Shown: positions 51,967 to 61,497, counted from the first letter of the stretch. The stretch is 64,000 nucleotides of DNA from UBA9647 sp963739335 (GCA_963739335.1 CAVUAC010000046.1:62001-126000), one strand, 5' to 3'. A program made the numbers and translations. Notes: generated from the letters alone by a model not told the origin.

Positions 51967-53319
51967 TCATCGCACATCGAACCGCCGGAAAGCCTTCCAC
52001 GCGAGCACCAGGAACACGATGAGGTAAATCAAGAGAAACACGGTATGGGCGCCTGAGGCAGCCAGGCGGTACACCATAGGTTCCTCATGATACTGGAATC
52101 GAGGCCGGTCGCTGATGTCGAGTTTCGTTGTCTTCGTGAAGTTTGGATTCGCTTTTCTTGCTTCTGCTTCCTTCTTTGGGAGGTACTCGCGATACAATCT
52201 TGCGACATACTGATCCGCGCTCTCGAGGGAATAGACCTGATGCAATGCTCCAGTCGCGGTGATTTCCGCTCCTGCCAACACGTAGCTTGAAAACGGAGAG
52301 AGGGCGTGAAATAAGGCTGCTATCCCCTCGCGGACGACGGAGCCCCTCACGACAGAGGTCTTCAGTTCGTCGGCCTTGTTCAGGAATTCTTGATGGATCT
52401 TTTCCCACTCGGGCTTGATGAGTTCATTGATTTGATCCTCCTTGAATCCTTGTGCGGCATACTGCTCCCGTAGCTTCTTGTAGGCTGCCTCGTCCTCCTG
52501 CCGCATGACAACAAACGCCTGGTACTGAGCCTTCGCCGGTGAGGGGACAGGATAGACAATATCGGCAATGTATGGCGGTACGGTAGGCAGTATGAGGGCG
52601 AAGAGGACAAAGAACATCAACGCGAGTATGATCGAATCAGAGGGTGTCTGTGTCCGGGCCGAGATCATGAGCCCAAGCGAATAAAATACGGAGCAGTACA
52701 GCCCGCTGAGAACGATAAGCGCCGCAATGTCGATCCATTCTGTCGCTGACCACGAGGACTCAGAAAGGGTCAGGGCAACAAGAACGCTCCCCAGGAGTGA
52801 TATCATGAGGAGTACCAAGACTGAAAGTATTCCTCCCATCCATTTGCCGAGAAGTATCCGGCCGCGGCTGCAGGAACTGGCGAGCAGCAGCCGGAGTGTT
52901 CCAGCTTCCTTCTCTCCTGAAATACGATCATATGACAGGGTGAGCGCGGCGATGCTCATCAGCACTCCTACAACGAAGAGGATGTCCATGAAAGGGAAAA
53001 GCACAACGACCGGGTTCTCATCAATGGATCCAAAAACACCGATTCCTCTCTGCACGCCCTGAACGAGGGAGGACAGCACAGGCGGAGGCGTCGCCGGCAT
53101 CATCAAGCCACCATCCCATGCCTGCAAATGAAAGTAATCATCGATCATTCGATTCTGGAGATTCACTCGCCGGTGGTAATCGTTGAGTTCGTCATTATAG
53201 TTCTTGGTGAGAATAAAGGTGCTTGTCCACGAGATCAGCGCTAAGAGCACGAGCGAAATCACGAATCGTTGATTCAGCAGGTTAGCGAGGAATTCCTTTC
53301 TGGCGATGTTCCAAATCAT
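51967..53319 (-). CDS. ABC-2-type permease, array member 1 (450 aa)
   Basis: Inner-membrane ABC permease of the GldF/NosY-like group with long periplasmic domains. It shows the array's N-terminal signature MIWNIARKEFLANLL, helix 1, a periplasmic segment of about 75 residues, helix 2, then the cytosolic coupling motif SYDRISGEKEAGTLRLLLAS with LLGKWMGG, four further helices, a second periplasmic region (about 260-395) and a last helix ending WKAFRRFDVR. No ATPase adjoins it; it must share the ATPase at 60720-61431. It starts 30 bases after member 2. Confidence 0.88.
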   Translation of the reverse strand: MIWNIARKEFLANLLNQRFVISLVLLALISWTSTFILTKNYNDELNDYHRRVNLQNRMIDDYFHLQAWDGGLMMPATPPPVLSSLVQGVQRGIGVFGSIDENPVVVLFPFMDILFVVGVLMSIAALTLSYDRISGEKEAGTLRLLLASSCSRGRILLGKWMGGILSVLVLLMISLLGSVLVALTLSESSWSATEWIDIAALIVLSGLYCSVFYSLGLMISARTQTPSDSIILALMFFVLFALILPTVPPYIADIVYPVPSPAKAQYQAFVVMRQEDEAAYKKLREQYAAQGFKEDQINELIKPEWEKIHQEFLNKADELKTSVVRGSVVREGIAALFHALSPFSSYVLAGAEITATGALHQVYSLESADQYVARLYREYLPKKEAEARKANPNFTKTTKLDISDRPRFQYHEEPMVYRLAASGAHTVFLLIYLIVFLVLAWKAFRRFDVR

Positions 53320-53349
53320 GTCATAACCTTTGGTTTGTCTTCCTGGAGT

Positions 53350-54570
53350 CTATCGAGCATCGTATCTCAGAAAGCTGGTGTACGAAATGGCAAAAGAGAC
53401 TGCTAGGAAGAGAAACAACACAAGCAAATCAAGGAGAACAAGCCCGATGCTTTCGCCAAACGACGCTGGCTGATAGAAAAAACGTATCTCCCCGACTTTT
53501 TTGGGGTTGACCTGCAGCGCGTCTCGGTATTCCAGCACTGACCGCTTCAGACGGGCCTCATCCTCAAAGCCGCTGCCAGCCACCGTCGATGCGAAATAAA
53601 CGTATGACGAGGCAGGCGAGAGTCGTGACAGGTTGCGGCTTGTTTCCAGGTAGCGATTCAATTGGTTGCGGTAGTCGTTCTCGAGATGCAGTAACCGGCC
53701 GCGGACCTCATCCGAGTTCATCTCTCCCCGCGCCTCTCGAAAGCCGCCCTCAAAGATGTAGGTCAACATTTTTTCCTCTTCCAGCGATTGCGACGAAGGA
53801 AGAGAGGAAACCGCTCGCGCCACCGTTCCGCTGAGATTTGGGATGCCAAACACAAGAATTGCCCAGATAAAGAAGCACGCGACCATGCTCGTGTTAGCTG
53901 TTCGCGTTCGCGAGGAAACCGCCGTGGCCAGGACGATGAAAATTGCTACGTAGAGCACTGATCCGGCGTAGAAGGCCGCAATTCTAGCGCCTTCTTCGAT
54001 TGAAATCGATGTCGCACGGATAAGAAGCACCAAGAGCAATCCCAGGCAGAACGAAAGGGTGAACGGCGCTAGAATGATGGAGAGATTGCCAATAATCTTG
54101 CCGGCAACGACGGATGTGCGTGCAACGGAATTCGATAACAGGAGCCGCAAAGTCCCGCGCTGCTTCTCGCCGCAGAACGTATCAAAAGCAATGAGCATTG
54201 CCAGAAAGCTCATAAGCACTCGCACGAGATACGCCATATCGGGGACTGCAAAGCGGGTGGAGATAAAGTCAACGCTCAAGAGGTTGGCGCTTGGATACGC
54301 AATCAGTGTGCCGGGACGAATGTCGTACCCTCTGCCGATGAGCTTCTGGAGTCCGCTTGCATACATCGAAAGCACGGATGGCTTGACGACGGCGCGTGCC
54401 TGTCCTTCCTTAGGCAGATTGAGTGTGTAATCTTCCATTCTTCTCTGATAATCCTGGAGGAGAATCAGATTGCTGCCGACAATTGCGATGAGACATAGTA
54501 TTGCTACCACTCTGAATTTGAGCGAGTAGAAGTGTTCGAGCAGCTCTTTTTTCACGATCGTCCAAATCAC
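53350..54570 (-). CDS. ABC-2-type permease, array member 2 (406 aa)
   Basis: Same layout as its neighbours: MIWTIVKKELLEHFYSLKF at the N-terminus, TM1, a periplasmic domain, then AFDTFCGEKQRGTLRLLLSN and VAGKIIGN, central helices, a second periplasmic part and the final SFLRYDAR. It starts with GTG at 54570, with AAGGGAG eight bases upstream. The AVPDMAYLVRVLMSFLAML helix is closely similar to that of members 4 and 7, so these three form a sub-group. Substrate unknown. Confidence 0.87.
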   Translation of the reverse strand: MIWTIVKKELLEHFYSLKFRVVAILCLIAIVGSNLILLQDYQRRMEDYTLNLPKEGQARAVVKPSVLSMYASGLQKLIGRGYDIRPGTLIAYPSANLLSVDFISTRFAVPDMAYLVRVLMSFLAMLIAFDTFCGEKQRGTLRLLLSNSVARTSVVAGKIIGNLSIILAPFTLSFCLGLLLVLLIRATSISIEEGARIAAFYAGSVLYVAIFIVLATAVSSRTRTANTSMVACFFIWAILVFGIPNLSGTVARAVSSLPSSQSLEEEKMLTYIFEGGFREARGEMNSDEVRGRLLHLENDYRNQLNRYLETSRNLSRLSPASSYVYFASTVAGSGFEDEARLKRSVLEYRDALQVNPKKVGEIRFFYQPASFGESIGLVLLDLLVLFLFLAVSFAISYTSFLRYDAR

Positions 54571-54644
54571 TATGGGACTCCCTTACGGATGAGCTAGAAT
54601 TTTTTGCAGTGTGTCGTGGCGCAGTTCGTCCCCGAGCACCTCAC

Positions 54645-54689
54645 TGCCTCATCGTTTTTCATTTTACATTTCTCATTTCGAATTATCCT
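54645..54689. repeat. A/T-rich tag (CATTTTACATTTCTCATTT) after array member 3
   Basis: A run of CATTT-type units at about 54655-54682, ending in CGAATTATCC, directly follows the stop of permease 3 on its strand. A near match lies at 61681-61712 after permease 7. The remaining part of the 119-base gap shows nothing. Confidence 0.5.
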
Positions 54690-56117
54690 TCATCTTACAT
54701 CGTATCGCAGGAAACTGACAAACGCGCCAGCAAAGAACAGTAGATTGAAGACCACGAGGACCCCGAATGGAATGAGAATACGGTCGAGTCTTGTGCTGAA
54801 CGGCGGAGGTTGAAATTGGAAGCGGGGTCGAGCCCGGAGATCAAGATAATCATTGGAACTGAAGGCCGGGTTTTTCTGCTTTTCTTCGTTGTACCGTCGG
54901 TCGGAGTACTCGGCGAGTGAGCGAGAATAGCGCCACGACTGCGAGTTCCACTCCTTGTCGCTCTGCAATCCGACATCTGCAGCGTCTGTTGCGGCAAAAA
55001 CGAAGTTGGAGAGCGGAGAAAGAGAAGCCAGCACGGTAGCAAAAACTTCCTGATGATGTGACTGATTGTCGAACGACTCCTGGATTGCAGCGCCGATCTT
55101 CCGTTGTTCAATGTTCACGTCGCGCACCATCTCGTCCCACGCCTTCTGGTATTGTGCGTAACGTTCCCTGAAAGCAGCATCACGCGCTATCTTTGCTTGC
55201 AGGTCGCTCTGGTTTGTCGTAGACCCCATGACCATTCCGACATCGGAAAACGTCGACTGCAGCATTTGGCGCTGACGGTTCCGGATGATTTCATCGCGGT
55301 CATCACTTTCGATTTTGGTTCTCTGTTGCTGGATTTTTGCAGCGGAAGGAATGCGATAGATCTGAGCTGCCAGAAACGGGCTGATGTTCGGCAACACGAG
55401 AACGAGCACGACCCAGGCAAAGAGCGATTTCAGCACGGCGACATTTGAAGTGCGGGAACGGGCGGAAAAGAAGAGCCCGAGGCCGTAGAACGCTGTAATG
55501 TAAACATACGACAGCAGCAACGAGATTGCGAACACCCCGACGTCGAGTCCCACCAACTGGATGCCCGCATCGATGGCAAGGCATGCAAGCCCGAGCAGCA
55601 CTCCGAGTGTGAATGGAATGAGCAGTGTGATCGTGCCACCGATGAATTTCCCCAGCACAATCGTGGTGCGTGAGATGGAGGTCGAGAGCATGAGCTTCAG
55701 GAGCCCGTCTTCGCGCTCGCCCGTGATTGCACTGTGCGAGAGCAGGATAGCAATCAAGCTCATGATGACGGAGACAATGGCGACAAGGTCAAGTTTCGAG
55801 AGTAGGGCAGGAATCGGGTTGCTCACGAAATTATCCTGTTGGGCATCCCGGTCGAGTCCGAGCACTAATGGCTCGTATCGCGATGGAGGACGAAAGACAA
55901 CCGACATCCACTCAATCCGATTCAAATGCCCATATTGATCGATGAACGCCTCCTGGGTGTTCACCCGGCTGTAGTAGTCGTTCAACTCCTCCTTGTGCTG
56001 CCCCGTGAGCACGACGATCGATGAAACGATGAGAAGAATCGCGATCACGCACAGGGCGATGAACCGAAGATTCAGAATGTTATCGAGCAATTCCTTTCTC
56101 ACTAACTCCCAGAGCAT
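54690..56117 (-). CDS. ABC-2-type permease, array member 3 (475 aa)
   Basis: N-terminal MLWELVRKELLDNILNLRF, TM1, a periplasmic domain with RVNTQEAFIDQYGHLN, TM2, then SHSAITGEREDGLLKLMLST and VLGKFIGG, a central helix bundle, a long second periplasmic region (about 250-390, rich in Gln/Glu helices) and the final SFLRYDVR. It groups with member 1 (same hydrophilic pattern, NDYYSRVN/NDYHRRVN). The start at 56117 was chosen over ATG 56123 because AGAGGAG lies seven bases before it and it aligns with the other members. Confidence 0.88.
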   Translation of the reverse strand: MLWELVRKELLDNILNLRFIALCVIAILLIVSSIVVLTGQHKEELNDYYSRVNTQEAFIDQYGHLNRIEWMSVVFRPPSRYEPLVLGLDRDAQQDNFVSNPIPALLSKLDLVAIVSVIMSLIAILLSHSAITGEREDGLLKLMLSTSISRTTIVLGKFIGGTITLLIPFTLGVLLGLACLAIDAGIQLVGLDVGVFAISLLLSYVYITAFYGLGLFFSARSRTSNVAVLKSLFAWVVLVLVLPNISPFLAAQIYRIPSAAKIQQQRTKIESDDRDEIIRNRQRQMLQSTFSDVGMVMGSTTNQSDLQAKIARDAAFRERYAQYQKAWDEMVRDVNIEQRKIGAAIQESFDNQSHHQEVFATVLASLSPLSNFVFAATDAADVGLQSDKEWNSQSWRYSRSLAEYSDRRYNEEKQKNPAFSSNDYLDLRARPRFQFQPPPFSTRLDRILIPFGVLVVFNLLFFAGAFVSFLRYDVR

Positions 56118-56154
56118 GTTCATTCTCCTCTTTCATTCATGTTTGGTGTGCGAG

Positions 56155-57408
56155 TCAACGTGGATCGTAGGTCAGGAATCGAACATACGATCCGCTTATG
56201 AGAACCAATGCGAAGAGGGCGATCACGGCGACGTCAACGAAGCCCGTCTCGCTGAATACTTCGCCCAACGAAGCACGAGTGTATGTGAACACGTCGGCCG
56301 CCCCCCGTTCCAGATGGTTGATGCGAAAGAAATTGCGATCCAGATATTGACTGATTGCGTCTTTCGTCCTGACCTCCTCGTACAATCCCGTATTTGCCAC
56401 GTCTGTCAAGAGGAAATGTAGGGCTCCCGACGGTGAGAAGCGCACGATCGATTTCGTTGTACGTATGAGCGCATTCATCTGCGGTCGATACTGTTCGACT
56501 AATCTCGTGCTTGATTCTTTGATCTCCTGAATCATCCTCCGGCCCTCTGATCCTTCCGACTTCTCCTTTTCTCGCTGGATTCTCGTGAAGATTGCCTGAA
56601 TGGTTTTCAATCGGCCCTCCATCTCGATCCGGTCACTCGCCGGGACGCTCGAAAGGGTTTTTGCCAGGAGGGTCCCGAAGTTTGGAATGATGAACACAAG
56701 AAGCAGCCAGAGGGTCAGGCTCACCACCAAAGATGTTGAACTTCGGTGGACGATGGAAGAGACGAACATGCCCAGGGCAGTGAAGAGAAGTGCATAGAGA
56801 CACGCGATCAGCAAGATGAAAGCGTTCCTGGCCCAGAAGCCGCCAGTTGTGACAACGCCAGGCAAAAGAGAAATCACCAGCAGCGCGAGGAGAAACAGAA
56901 CTGCAAATGGCACAATGACCATCAGGAATCTTCCGAGGAGTTTTCCGAGGACGAGTGACGAGCGTTTGATCCCATTCGACAGGAGGAGTTTCAGCGTCCC
57001 TTGCTCCTTTTCGAAAGTGATGGCGTCGAACGAGAACAGGATGGCGATCAGGGCGAGCACCACCTTGATGATGAACAGCATGTCCGGGACCGCGAAGAGC
57101 GCGAAGATGCGATTCACGGCCTGTTGGTTCTGATGGATTTCGATGCCGGTGATGGATATCTCGTAGAGCCGCGTCAGGTTCGCTTCCAGCCCTTTCGCGA
57201 GAATCGACATCGGCGTTGGTTCGATGATGATGTTCGTGCTGGCGGGCGCAGGCCGCAGAATTTCGTAGTTCTCGAGCCGAAGAAGAAAATCACCATAGCC
57301 GACAATCACCGCTACCAACATCAATAGAGCGAGAAGACCCGTCAGGATGTAGAAGCGGTACGAGACGATGTTTTCGAGAATTTCCTTTTTGGCGATGGAC
57401 CAGATCAT
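56155..57408 (-). CDS. ABC-2-type permease, array member 4 (417 aa)
   Basis: N-terminal MIWSIAKKEILENIVSYRF, TM1, a short periplasmic domain (IIIEPTPMSILAKGLEANL), helix FAVPDMLFIIKVVLALIAIL, then SFDAITFEKEQGTLKLLLSN and LGKLLGRF, central helices and the final VRFLTYDPR. In the coupling motif the usual SGE is TFE. Its ATG lies two bases after the stop of the truncated permease fragment, and its ribosome site (GAAAGG) falls inside that fragment. Confidence 0.87.
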   Translation of the reverse strand: MIWSIAKKEILENIVSYRFYILTGLLALLMLVAVIVGYGDFLLRLENYEILRPAPASTNIIIEPTPMSILAKGLEANLTRLYEISITGIEIHQNQQAVNRIFALFAVPDMLFIIKVVLALIAILFSFDAITFEKEQGTLKLLLSNGIKRSSLVLGKLLGRFLMVIVPFAVLFLLALLVISLLPGVVTTGGFWARNAFILLIACLYALLFTALGMFVSSIVHRSSTSLVVSLTLWLLLVFIIPNFGTLLAKTLSSVPASDRIEMEGRLKTIQAIFTRIQREKEKSEGSEGRRMIQEIKESSTRLVEQYRPQMNALIRTTKSIVRFSPSGALHFLLTDVANTGLYEEVRTKDAISQYLDRNFFRINHLERGAADVFTYTRASLGEVFSETGFVDVAVIALFALVLISGSYVRFLTYDPR

Positions 57409-57410
57409 GC

Positions 57411-57575
57411 TCAGTGCCTTTCCATGTCATTTGTTTCCGCGTTTCGAGTCTGATAATCCTGCCCCGCCACGAAAGCGGCAACGACCGTGAGCAATATCGC
57501 GATGACGAAGGAGATGATCACCCGGAAGTCGAGGATCTTTTGGAGAAATTCTTTTTTGGCGATAACCCAGATCAC
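57411..57575 (-). pseudogene. Permease remnant: N-terminal fragment of an eighth array member
   Basis: 54 codons starting GTG at 57575 (VIWVIAKKEFLQKILDFRV), with AGAAGG six bases upstream. It keeps the N-terminal signature and first membrane helix (SFVIAILLTVVAAFVAG) seen in every array member, then stops 23 residues later at NDMERH. Everything after that is missing, so it looks like the start of a permease whose body was deleted. It could still be translated and couple translation to member 4. Confidence 0.75.
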
Positions 57576-57591
57576 GGTTGGCCTTCTCATT

Positions 57592-57622
57592 GTGAGACGT
57601 AAAACGTGAAACGTGAGACGTT
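57592..57622. repeat. GTGAGACGT/ACGTGAAACGT short direct repeats
   Basis: The units GTGAGACGT (57592-57600), AACGTGAAACGT and GTGAGACGT (57613-57621) follow one another in the 59-base gap between the remnant and permease 5. It resembles the low-complexity tags elsewhere in the array gaps. Confidence 0.5.
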
Positions 57623-57634
57623 TATTGGCAATTA

Positions 57635-59011
57635 TCACACTCCCAACGTTGGGGCAACATCCTGCCGCGCGAAGCGCAAGAATGTCATCGCAAACACCAA
57701 CACGTTGTAGAGAACCAGCAGGAAGATGTCCCAGGCAGCAGATGCCAGTCCTTCGCTACTCGATGGCAAAGCGTCCCGAAAGTTCTTTGCCGGTCCGAGA
57801 TCGACCACGCGTTGAGAGAAGTGCTTCGCACTCGGTCCGCTCCACCACGGCACATATCGGTGCTCGCTCTTGGGATCTTCCTTGTCGGCCTCGATGATTG
57901 CCTGGAAGAAACCTTCCCGGAAGTGCACGGCGTTGCTCACAAAGTGCTGCAGCCGGAAGGTGCCTCCGCCTATGATTTCCTCAGCCGCATAGGAGAAGGT
58001 TGATGCCGGCGAAATGCGAGTAAGATCCTGGCCGAGGCGGACCTGCCTGATCAGAGATTGAAGGTAGTCCAACAGCATGCGTTCTCTGGCCAATTCTCGT
58101 TGGAGTTTTGCGGATGCAACCTCATCAGCGCTCATGGATGCTGTGAGCGTGTACTGATCGGGAATCGCGTTTGCCATCTCGTGAATCTGTAGTGGCGTCT
58201 TGGCACTGCCCAGCTGGCTCGCCAGGATGCCCCCCAGATTGGGGATGACGAACACGAGGGTTGTCCAAGCGAACAGAAATGCAACCGCCGAGAGTAAGGG
58301 TCCCCGTGTGAGAACGGAACAGAGCAGACCGATCAAGACAAAAATGGAAAGATACGCGATGCTGACCATCCAGAACAAGCCAATCTTCAGCCAATCATCT
58401 CCCGTGAACTGCATGACGTCCAGACTCTGCAGAACAATCAGACTGAGTAATACTGCAACGGAGAACGCAGCAGCCAGGGCGATGAGTGCGGCAAGGTACT
58501 TGCCCAACAGTACCGTGCTTCGGGAGACCGGGTGAGATAACACAAGGGTGAGCGTCCCGTCTCGAAGTTCGCCTGAGATGCTTTTGTAGGTCAGCAACCC
58601 TGCCCCAAAGCTGAGGAGCGCTGAAACGACGAATGCCCAATCCACATACTCAAAACCCTTGTAGATCGCTCCGATCTGCCCTGTTCTCTGAATGCCTCGG
58701 AGCCCGTGCACGGCAAAGACAACTTGATTTGGCAATTCGCTTTCCCCCGTCGCTGAACAGAAACCCACAGGCAGAGGTAACCGACGGACGTTAGCTCCCC
58801 CTCTGCTGGCCACCATGCCCAGATCGACTGTGCCGTCATCGTTTACCAGTCCTTCAATCCGAGCAGGGTACTCTTTGACGACAGTCCTGTACGTTACCGA
58901 GAAGGCTAGAACGCTGATGACCATAAGGAGCACGGAAAGGACGAAGATCGCTGAAAAGCGAAAGCTTGTGATGTGGTCGACAAGTTCTCTTTTGACAATC
59001 ATCCAGAACAT
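57635..59011 (-). CDS. ABC-2-type permease, array member 5 (458 aa)
   Basis: N-terminal MFWMIVKRELVDHITSFRF, TM1, a periplasmic domain with a Gly/Val-rich segment (VNDDGTVDLGMVASRGGANV), then TYKSISGELRDGTLTLVLSH and LLGKYLAA, central helices, a second periplasmic part and the final TFLRFARQDV. The coupling motif differs slightly (GTLTLVLSH). The start at 59011 has GAGGGAG upstream; the in-frame extension to 59074 lacks family similarity. Confidence 0.87.
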   Translation of the reverse strand: MFWMIVKRELVDHITSFRFSAIFVLSVLLMVISVLAFSVTYRTVVKEYPARIEGLVNDDGTVDLGMVASRGGANVRRLPLPVGFCSATGESELPNQVVFAVHGLRGIQRTGQIGAIYKGFEYVDWAFVVSALLSFGAGLLTYKSISGELRDGTLTLVLSHPVSRSTVLLGKYLAALIALAAAFSVAVLLSLIVLQSLDVMQFTGDDWLKIGLFWMVSIAYLSIFVLIGLLCSVLTRGPLLSAVAFLFAWTTLVFVIPNLGGILASQLGSAKTPLQIHEMANAIPDQYTLTASMSADEVASAKLQRELARERMLLDYLQSLIRQVRLGQDLTRISPASTFSYAAEEIIGGGTFRLQHFVSNAVHFREGFFQAIIEADKEDPKSEHRYVPWWSGPSAKHFSQRVVDLGPAKNFRDALPSSSEGLASAAWDIFLLVLYNVLVFAMTFLRFARQDVAPTLGV

Positions 59012-59078
59012 TGTGCTCCCTCTTCTGATTGATTTGTTTTCCATTCTCGCCGCCGCGAACGTTGGCGGCGGCACTTGG

Positions 59079-60641
59079 TCAGTGGATGCGATAATGAATC
59101 ACCCGCCTGATCGACAAAGCTAAGAACAATCCTGTACCTGCTACGAGTAGCAATACGTCGGGTATCGCGTCAGCAGTCCGTTCCGCCAAACCAGCAAAGC
59201 CGATGTGCGGTGGGGGCATCGTGCTGAGATCGATCGGAGTTACACGATCCCAGCTGAGGAGCCTCTCGATGGCTCTTTCGCCCTCCTTCTCGATCACACT
59301 TTGCCAGTACGTTTGATTTTGCTCAGTGGGTTGGACATCAGGGTACTCTAACGCGCGCGTAAACCACTCTGGTTTGCCAATCTTTGGTTCCAGATATGTC
59401 ATCAAAGCGTCACGATAAATCCGGGCACGCTGCACAGCGATCTCATAGCTGTCGATATCGGTCCCGGCGATTGCTTGCGACACATTTTTGAAGAGAACAC
59501 AGAGAGACGTGCGCATCAAATTGTCTCGCATGCGGCTCCACCTCTTGAGGGCTGTGGCATACGATTCGAACAAGCGCTGCCGGTCCTCGGCAAGGCGAAA
59601 CTTCAATGGGAATGCCTTCTTGTTGAACTCGATCCGATTGGGGATTTCGTCTGCCGTAATACCGAGGATTGCCTCGCCCTCAATGGGATCCATCCTCACA
59701 TTGTTCCATTCAGACTTTTGAGTGTAAGGGATACTTGCATAGGCGCGAGAGAAATCGCGCCTTGCCTGATCTGCTGCTCTCACAGTACTCTCATGGATCT
59801 CCTGAGGGCGAAGGTACTCTGAAAGGTATTCTCCTCCCTGCGGGATGACGATGGCGACGACTACCCACATCAGGAGCAGCCACATAAGACCGGAGGATGA
59901 TTCCCTCGCGTAGAGCGAGACAAGGAGCGCGAGTGCCAGGAAGCACGACAGAAAAACCAGAGAAAACAGATACATCAGTCCCAAACCAATCCAGCTTGTG
60001 GCTTCGAGAGACAGGCGAGGAGAGAGGCTCCAGAGCACCATGACCTCCAGGAGTCCTATCGTCAGCGGTATGGCGAGAGAAACCAGCGCCCCAAAGAACT
60101 TTCCAATCAGCAGGTGAACGCGACCGGCAGAGGTACTCAGAAGGAGCTTGAGCGTCCCCTGCTCTCGTTCTCCGCTGAAGCAGTCAAACACGAGGACGAT
60201 TGCAAAGAGACTCAAGATCATGCTGATGACGAAAGAGAGATCGATCGATGCGAAAACCCTGAGAAGAGGATTATACGGTCGGTCGCTCGTACCGCCGAGG
60301 ATGATGTTTACGGGTCCCCGGCCCTCGTCGATCAAGGACGGGATATGATAGGGCGAGACAGCGATAGAGGTCGGCAAGTCCCTGATTCCCCGGCTGAAGA
60401 CGGAGAGTGGAGAGGGGATGATGTCGACATGCACTTCGACCATCGAATAAACTTTTGTCTGCTCCAGCAGGTTGCTATGCCGCTGAACATCAGATATGTA
60501 CGTCTGCTGGCGAGATACAAAGTCCTCGACGAGGACATAGCCCACCAGTCCCATCATCAGGATGCTGACAACGAGTCCTGCCACAAACCGCAGGCTAAGA
60601 AGGTTTATAAGAAGTTCTTTACGAGTGATCGACCAAATCAC
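59079..60641 (-). CDS. ABC-2-type permease, array member 6 (520 aa)
   Basis: The longest member. GTG start at 60641 with GAGGAGG upstream. N-terminal MIWSITRKELLINLLSLRF, TM1, a periplasmic domain (VDIIPSPLSVFSRGIRDL), then FDCFSGEREQGTLKLLLST and LIGKFFGA, central helices, a second periplasmic region of about 220 residues and a final helix with LALSIRRVIHYRIH. It lies directly downstream of the ATPase, so this pair is the most likely core of the transporter. Confidence 0.88.
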   Translation of the reverse strand: MIWSITRKELLINLLSLRFVAGLVVSILMMGLVGYVLVEDFVSRQQTYISDVQRHSNLLEQTKVYSMVEVHVDIIPSPLSVFSRGIRDLPTSIAVSPYHIPSLIDEGRGPVNIILGGTSDRPYNPLLRVFASIDLSFVISMILSLFAIVLVFDCFSGEREQGTLKLLLSTSAGRVHLLIGKFFGALVSLAIPLTIGLLEVMVLWSLSPRLSLEATSWIGLGLMYLFSLVFLSCFLALALLVSLYARESSSGLMWLLLMWVVVAIVIPQGGEYLSEYLRPQEIHESTVRAADQARRDFSRAYASIPYTQKSEWNNVRMDPIEGEAILGITADEIPNRIEFNKKAFPLKFRLAEDRQRLFESYATALKRWSRMRDNLMRTSLCVLFKNVSQAIAGTDIDSYEIAVQRARIYRDALMTYLEPKIGKPEWFTRALEYPDVQPTEQNQTYWQSVIEKEGERAIERLLSWDRVTPIDLSTMPPPHIGFAGLAERTADAIPDVLLLVAGTGLFLALSIRRVIHYRIH

Positions 60642-60659
60642 GCTCTGCCTCCTCCTCGA

Positions 60660-60716
60660 ATTGTCAATTGCCCCCGCTAAAATGCAGCGGGGCGCACAAA
60701 ACGCGCAATTGACAAT
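60660..60716. repeat. Nested palindrome after the true end of the ABC ATPase
   Basis: Outer 12-bp arms ATTGTCAATTGC (60660-60671) and GCAATTGACAAT (60705-60716), inner 7-bp arms CCCCGCT (60672-60678) and AGCGGGG (60686-60692). It sits between the frame-corrected ATPase stop (60720-60722) and permease 6. It may attenuate transcription or be an inserted repeat. Confidence 0.65.
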
Positions 60717-61431
60717 CTCCTAACTCACTTCCATGTACTTCAAATACAGTTTCTCCAAATCCTCGGTACTGAAGGTCCTCTTTCGTCTTCTCCATGATCA
60801 GCACGCCTTCCTTCATGATGCCGACGCGATCGGCGACTTCTTTCGCACGGAACACATCGTGTGTCGACATCAGGATGGCCTTCCCCTCCTTCCGAAGCTT
60901 GAACAGCAGCTCGATAAAGTCGGCCGCGGCTTTCGGGTCGAGCCCTGCAGTAGGCTCATCGAGGAGCAGCGCCGGGGCTTGCTTCAAGATGGCGATGGCG
61001 ATGCCGAGCTTCTGCCTCATCCCTTTTGAGAATGTTTTCACGCGCTGTTCAAACGCCCGTTCCGGCAGACCGACCTCCCGCATGACCATGTAGTAGTCTT
61101 CCTTCTTCAAATTCTTCCTGCCTGCGAGGCTTGTGAAGAAGTCCAGATTCTGTCTCGCCGTGAAGTTGCCGTAGAGCATCACGTTTTCCGAGACGTAGGC
61201 TGCGTGCCTCTTTGCTGCAATGGGGTCCTTCGTGCAATCGACTCCGTTGAGCATTGCCGTTCCACTCGTCGGCTCGATGAAGTTGAAAAAGAGATTGATG
61301 GTGGTGGTTTTCCCAGCTCCATTGGCACCTAACAAGCAATAGATCTGTGCCGGCAGGATATTGAGATTCAGATGATCGAGTGCGAGGAGATTGTCCTCGT
61401 ACCGTTTGGTGAGATCGATGGCTTGGATCAT
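60664..61431 (-). CDS. ABC transporter ATP-binding protein (only ATPase of the array), C-terminal frameshift
   Basis: Cytosolic ATPase that powers the adjoining permeases. It has the Walker A GANGAGKTTTIN, the signature FSKGMRQKLGIAIA, Walker B ALLLDEPTAGLDP and the His switch STHDVF, all intact. After about residue 218 the frame as given runs into a palindrome and ends at 60664. Removing one G at 60774-60775 gives EDFSTEDLEKLYLKYMEVS and a stop at 60720, the usual C-terminus of this family, for 236 residues. The start at 61431 is an ATG; an in-frame GTG at 61443 overlaps the AGGAG site. Confidence 0.92.
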   Translation of the reverse strand: MIQAIDLTKRYEDNLLALDHLNLNILPAQIYCLLGANGAGKTTTINLFFNFIEPTSGTAMLNGVDCTKDPIAAKRHAAYVSENVMLYGNFTARQNLDFFTSLAGRKNLKKEDYYMVMREVGLPERAFEQRVKTFSKGMRQKLGIAIAILKQAPALLLDEPTAGLDPKAAADFIELLFKLRKEGKAILMSTHDVFRAKEVADRVGIMKEGVLIMEKTKEDLQYRGFGETVFEVHGSELGDCQLRVLCAPLHFSGGN

Positions 61432-61497
61432 GGCAAGGGTCACTCCTATGTGATTGCGAATTTGGAATTGTCAAATGCGAATTGTGCGCTGTTTGCA

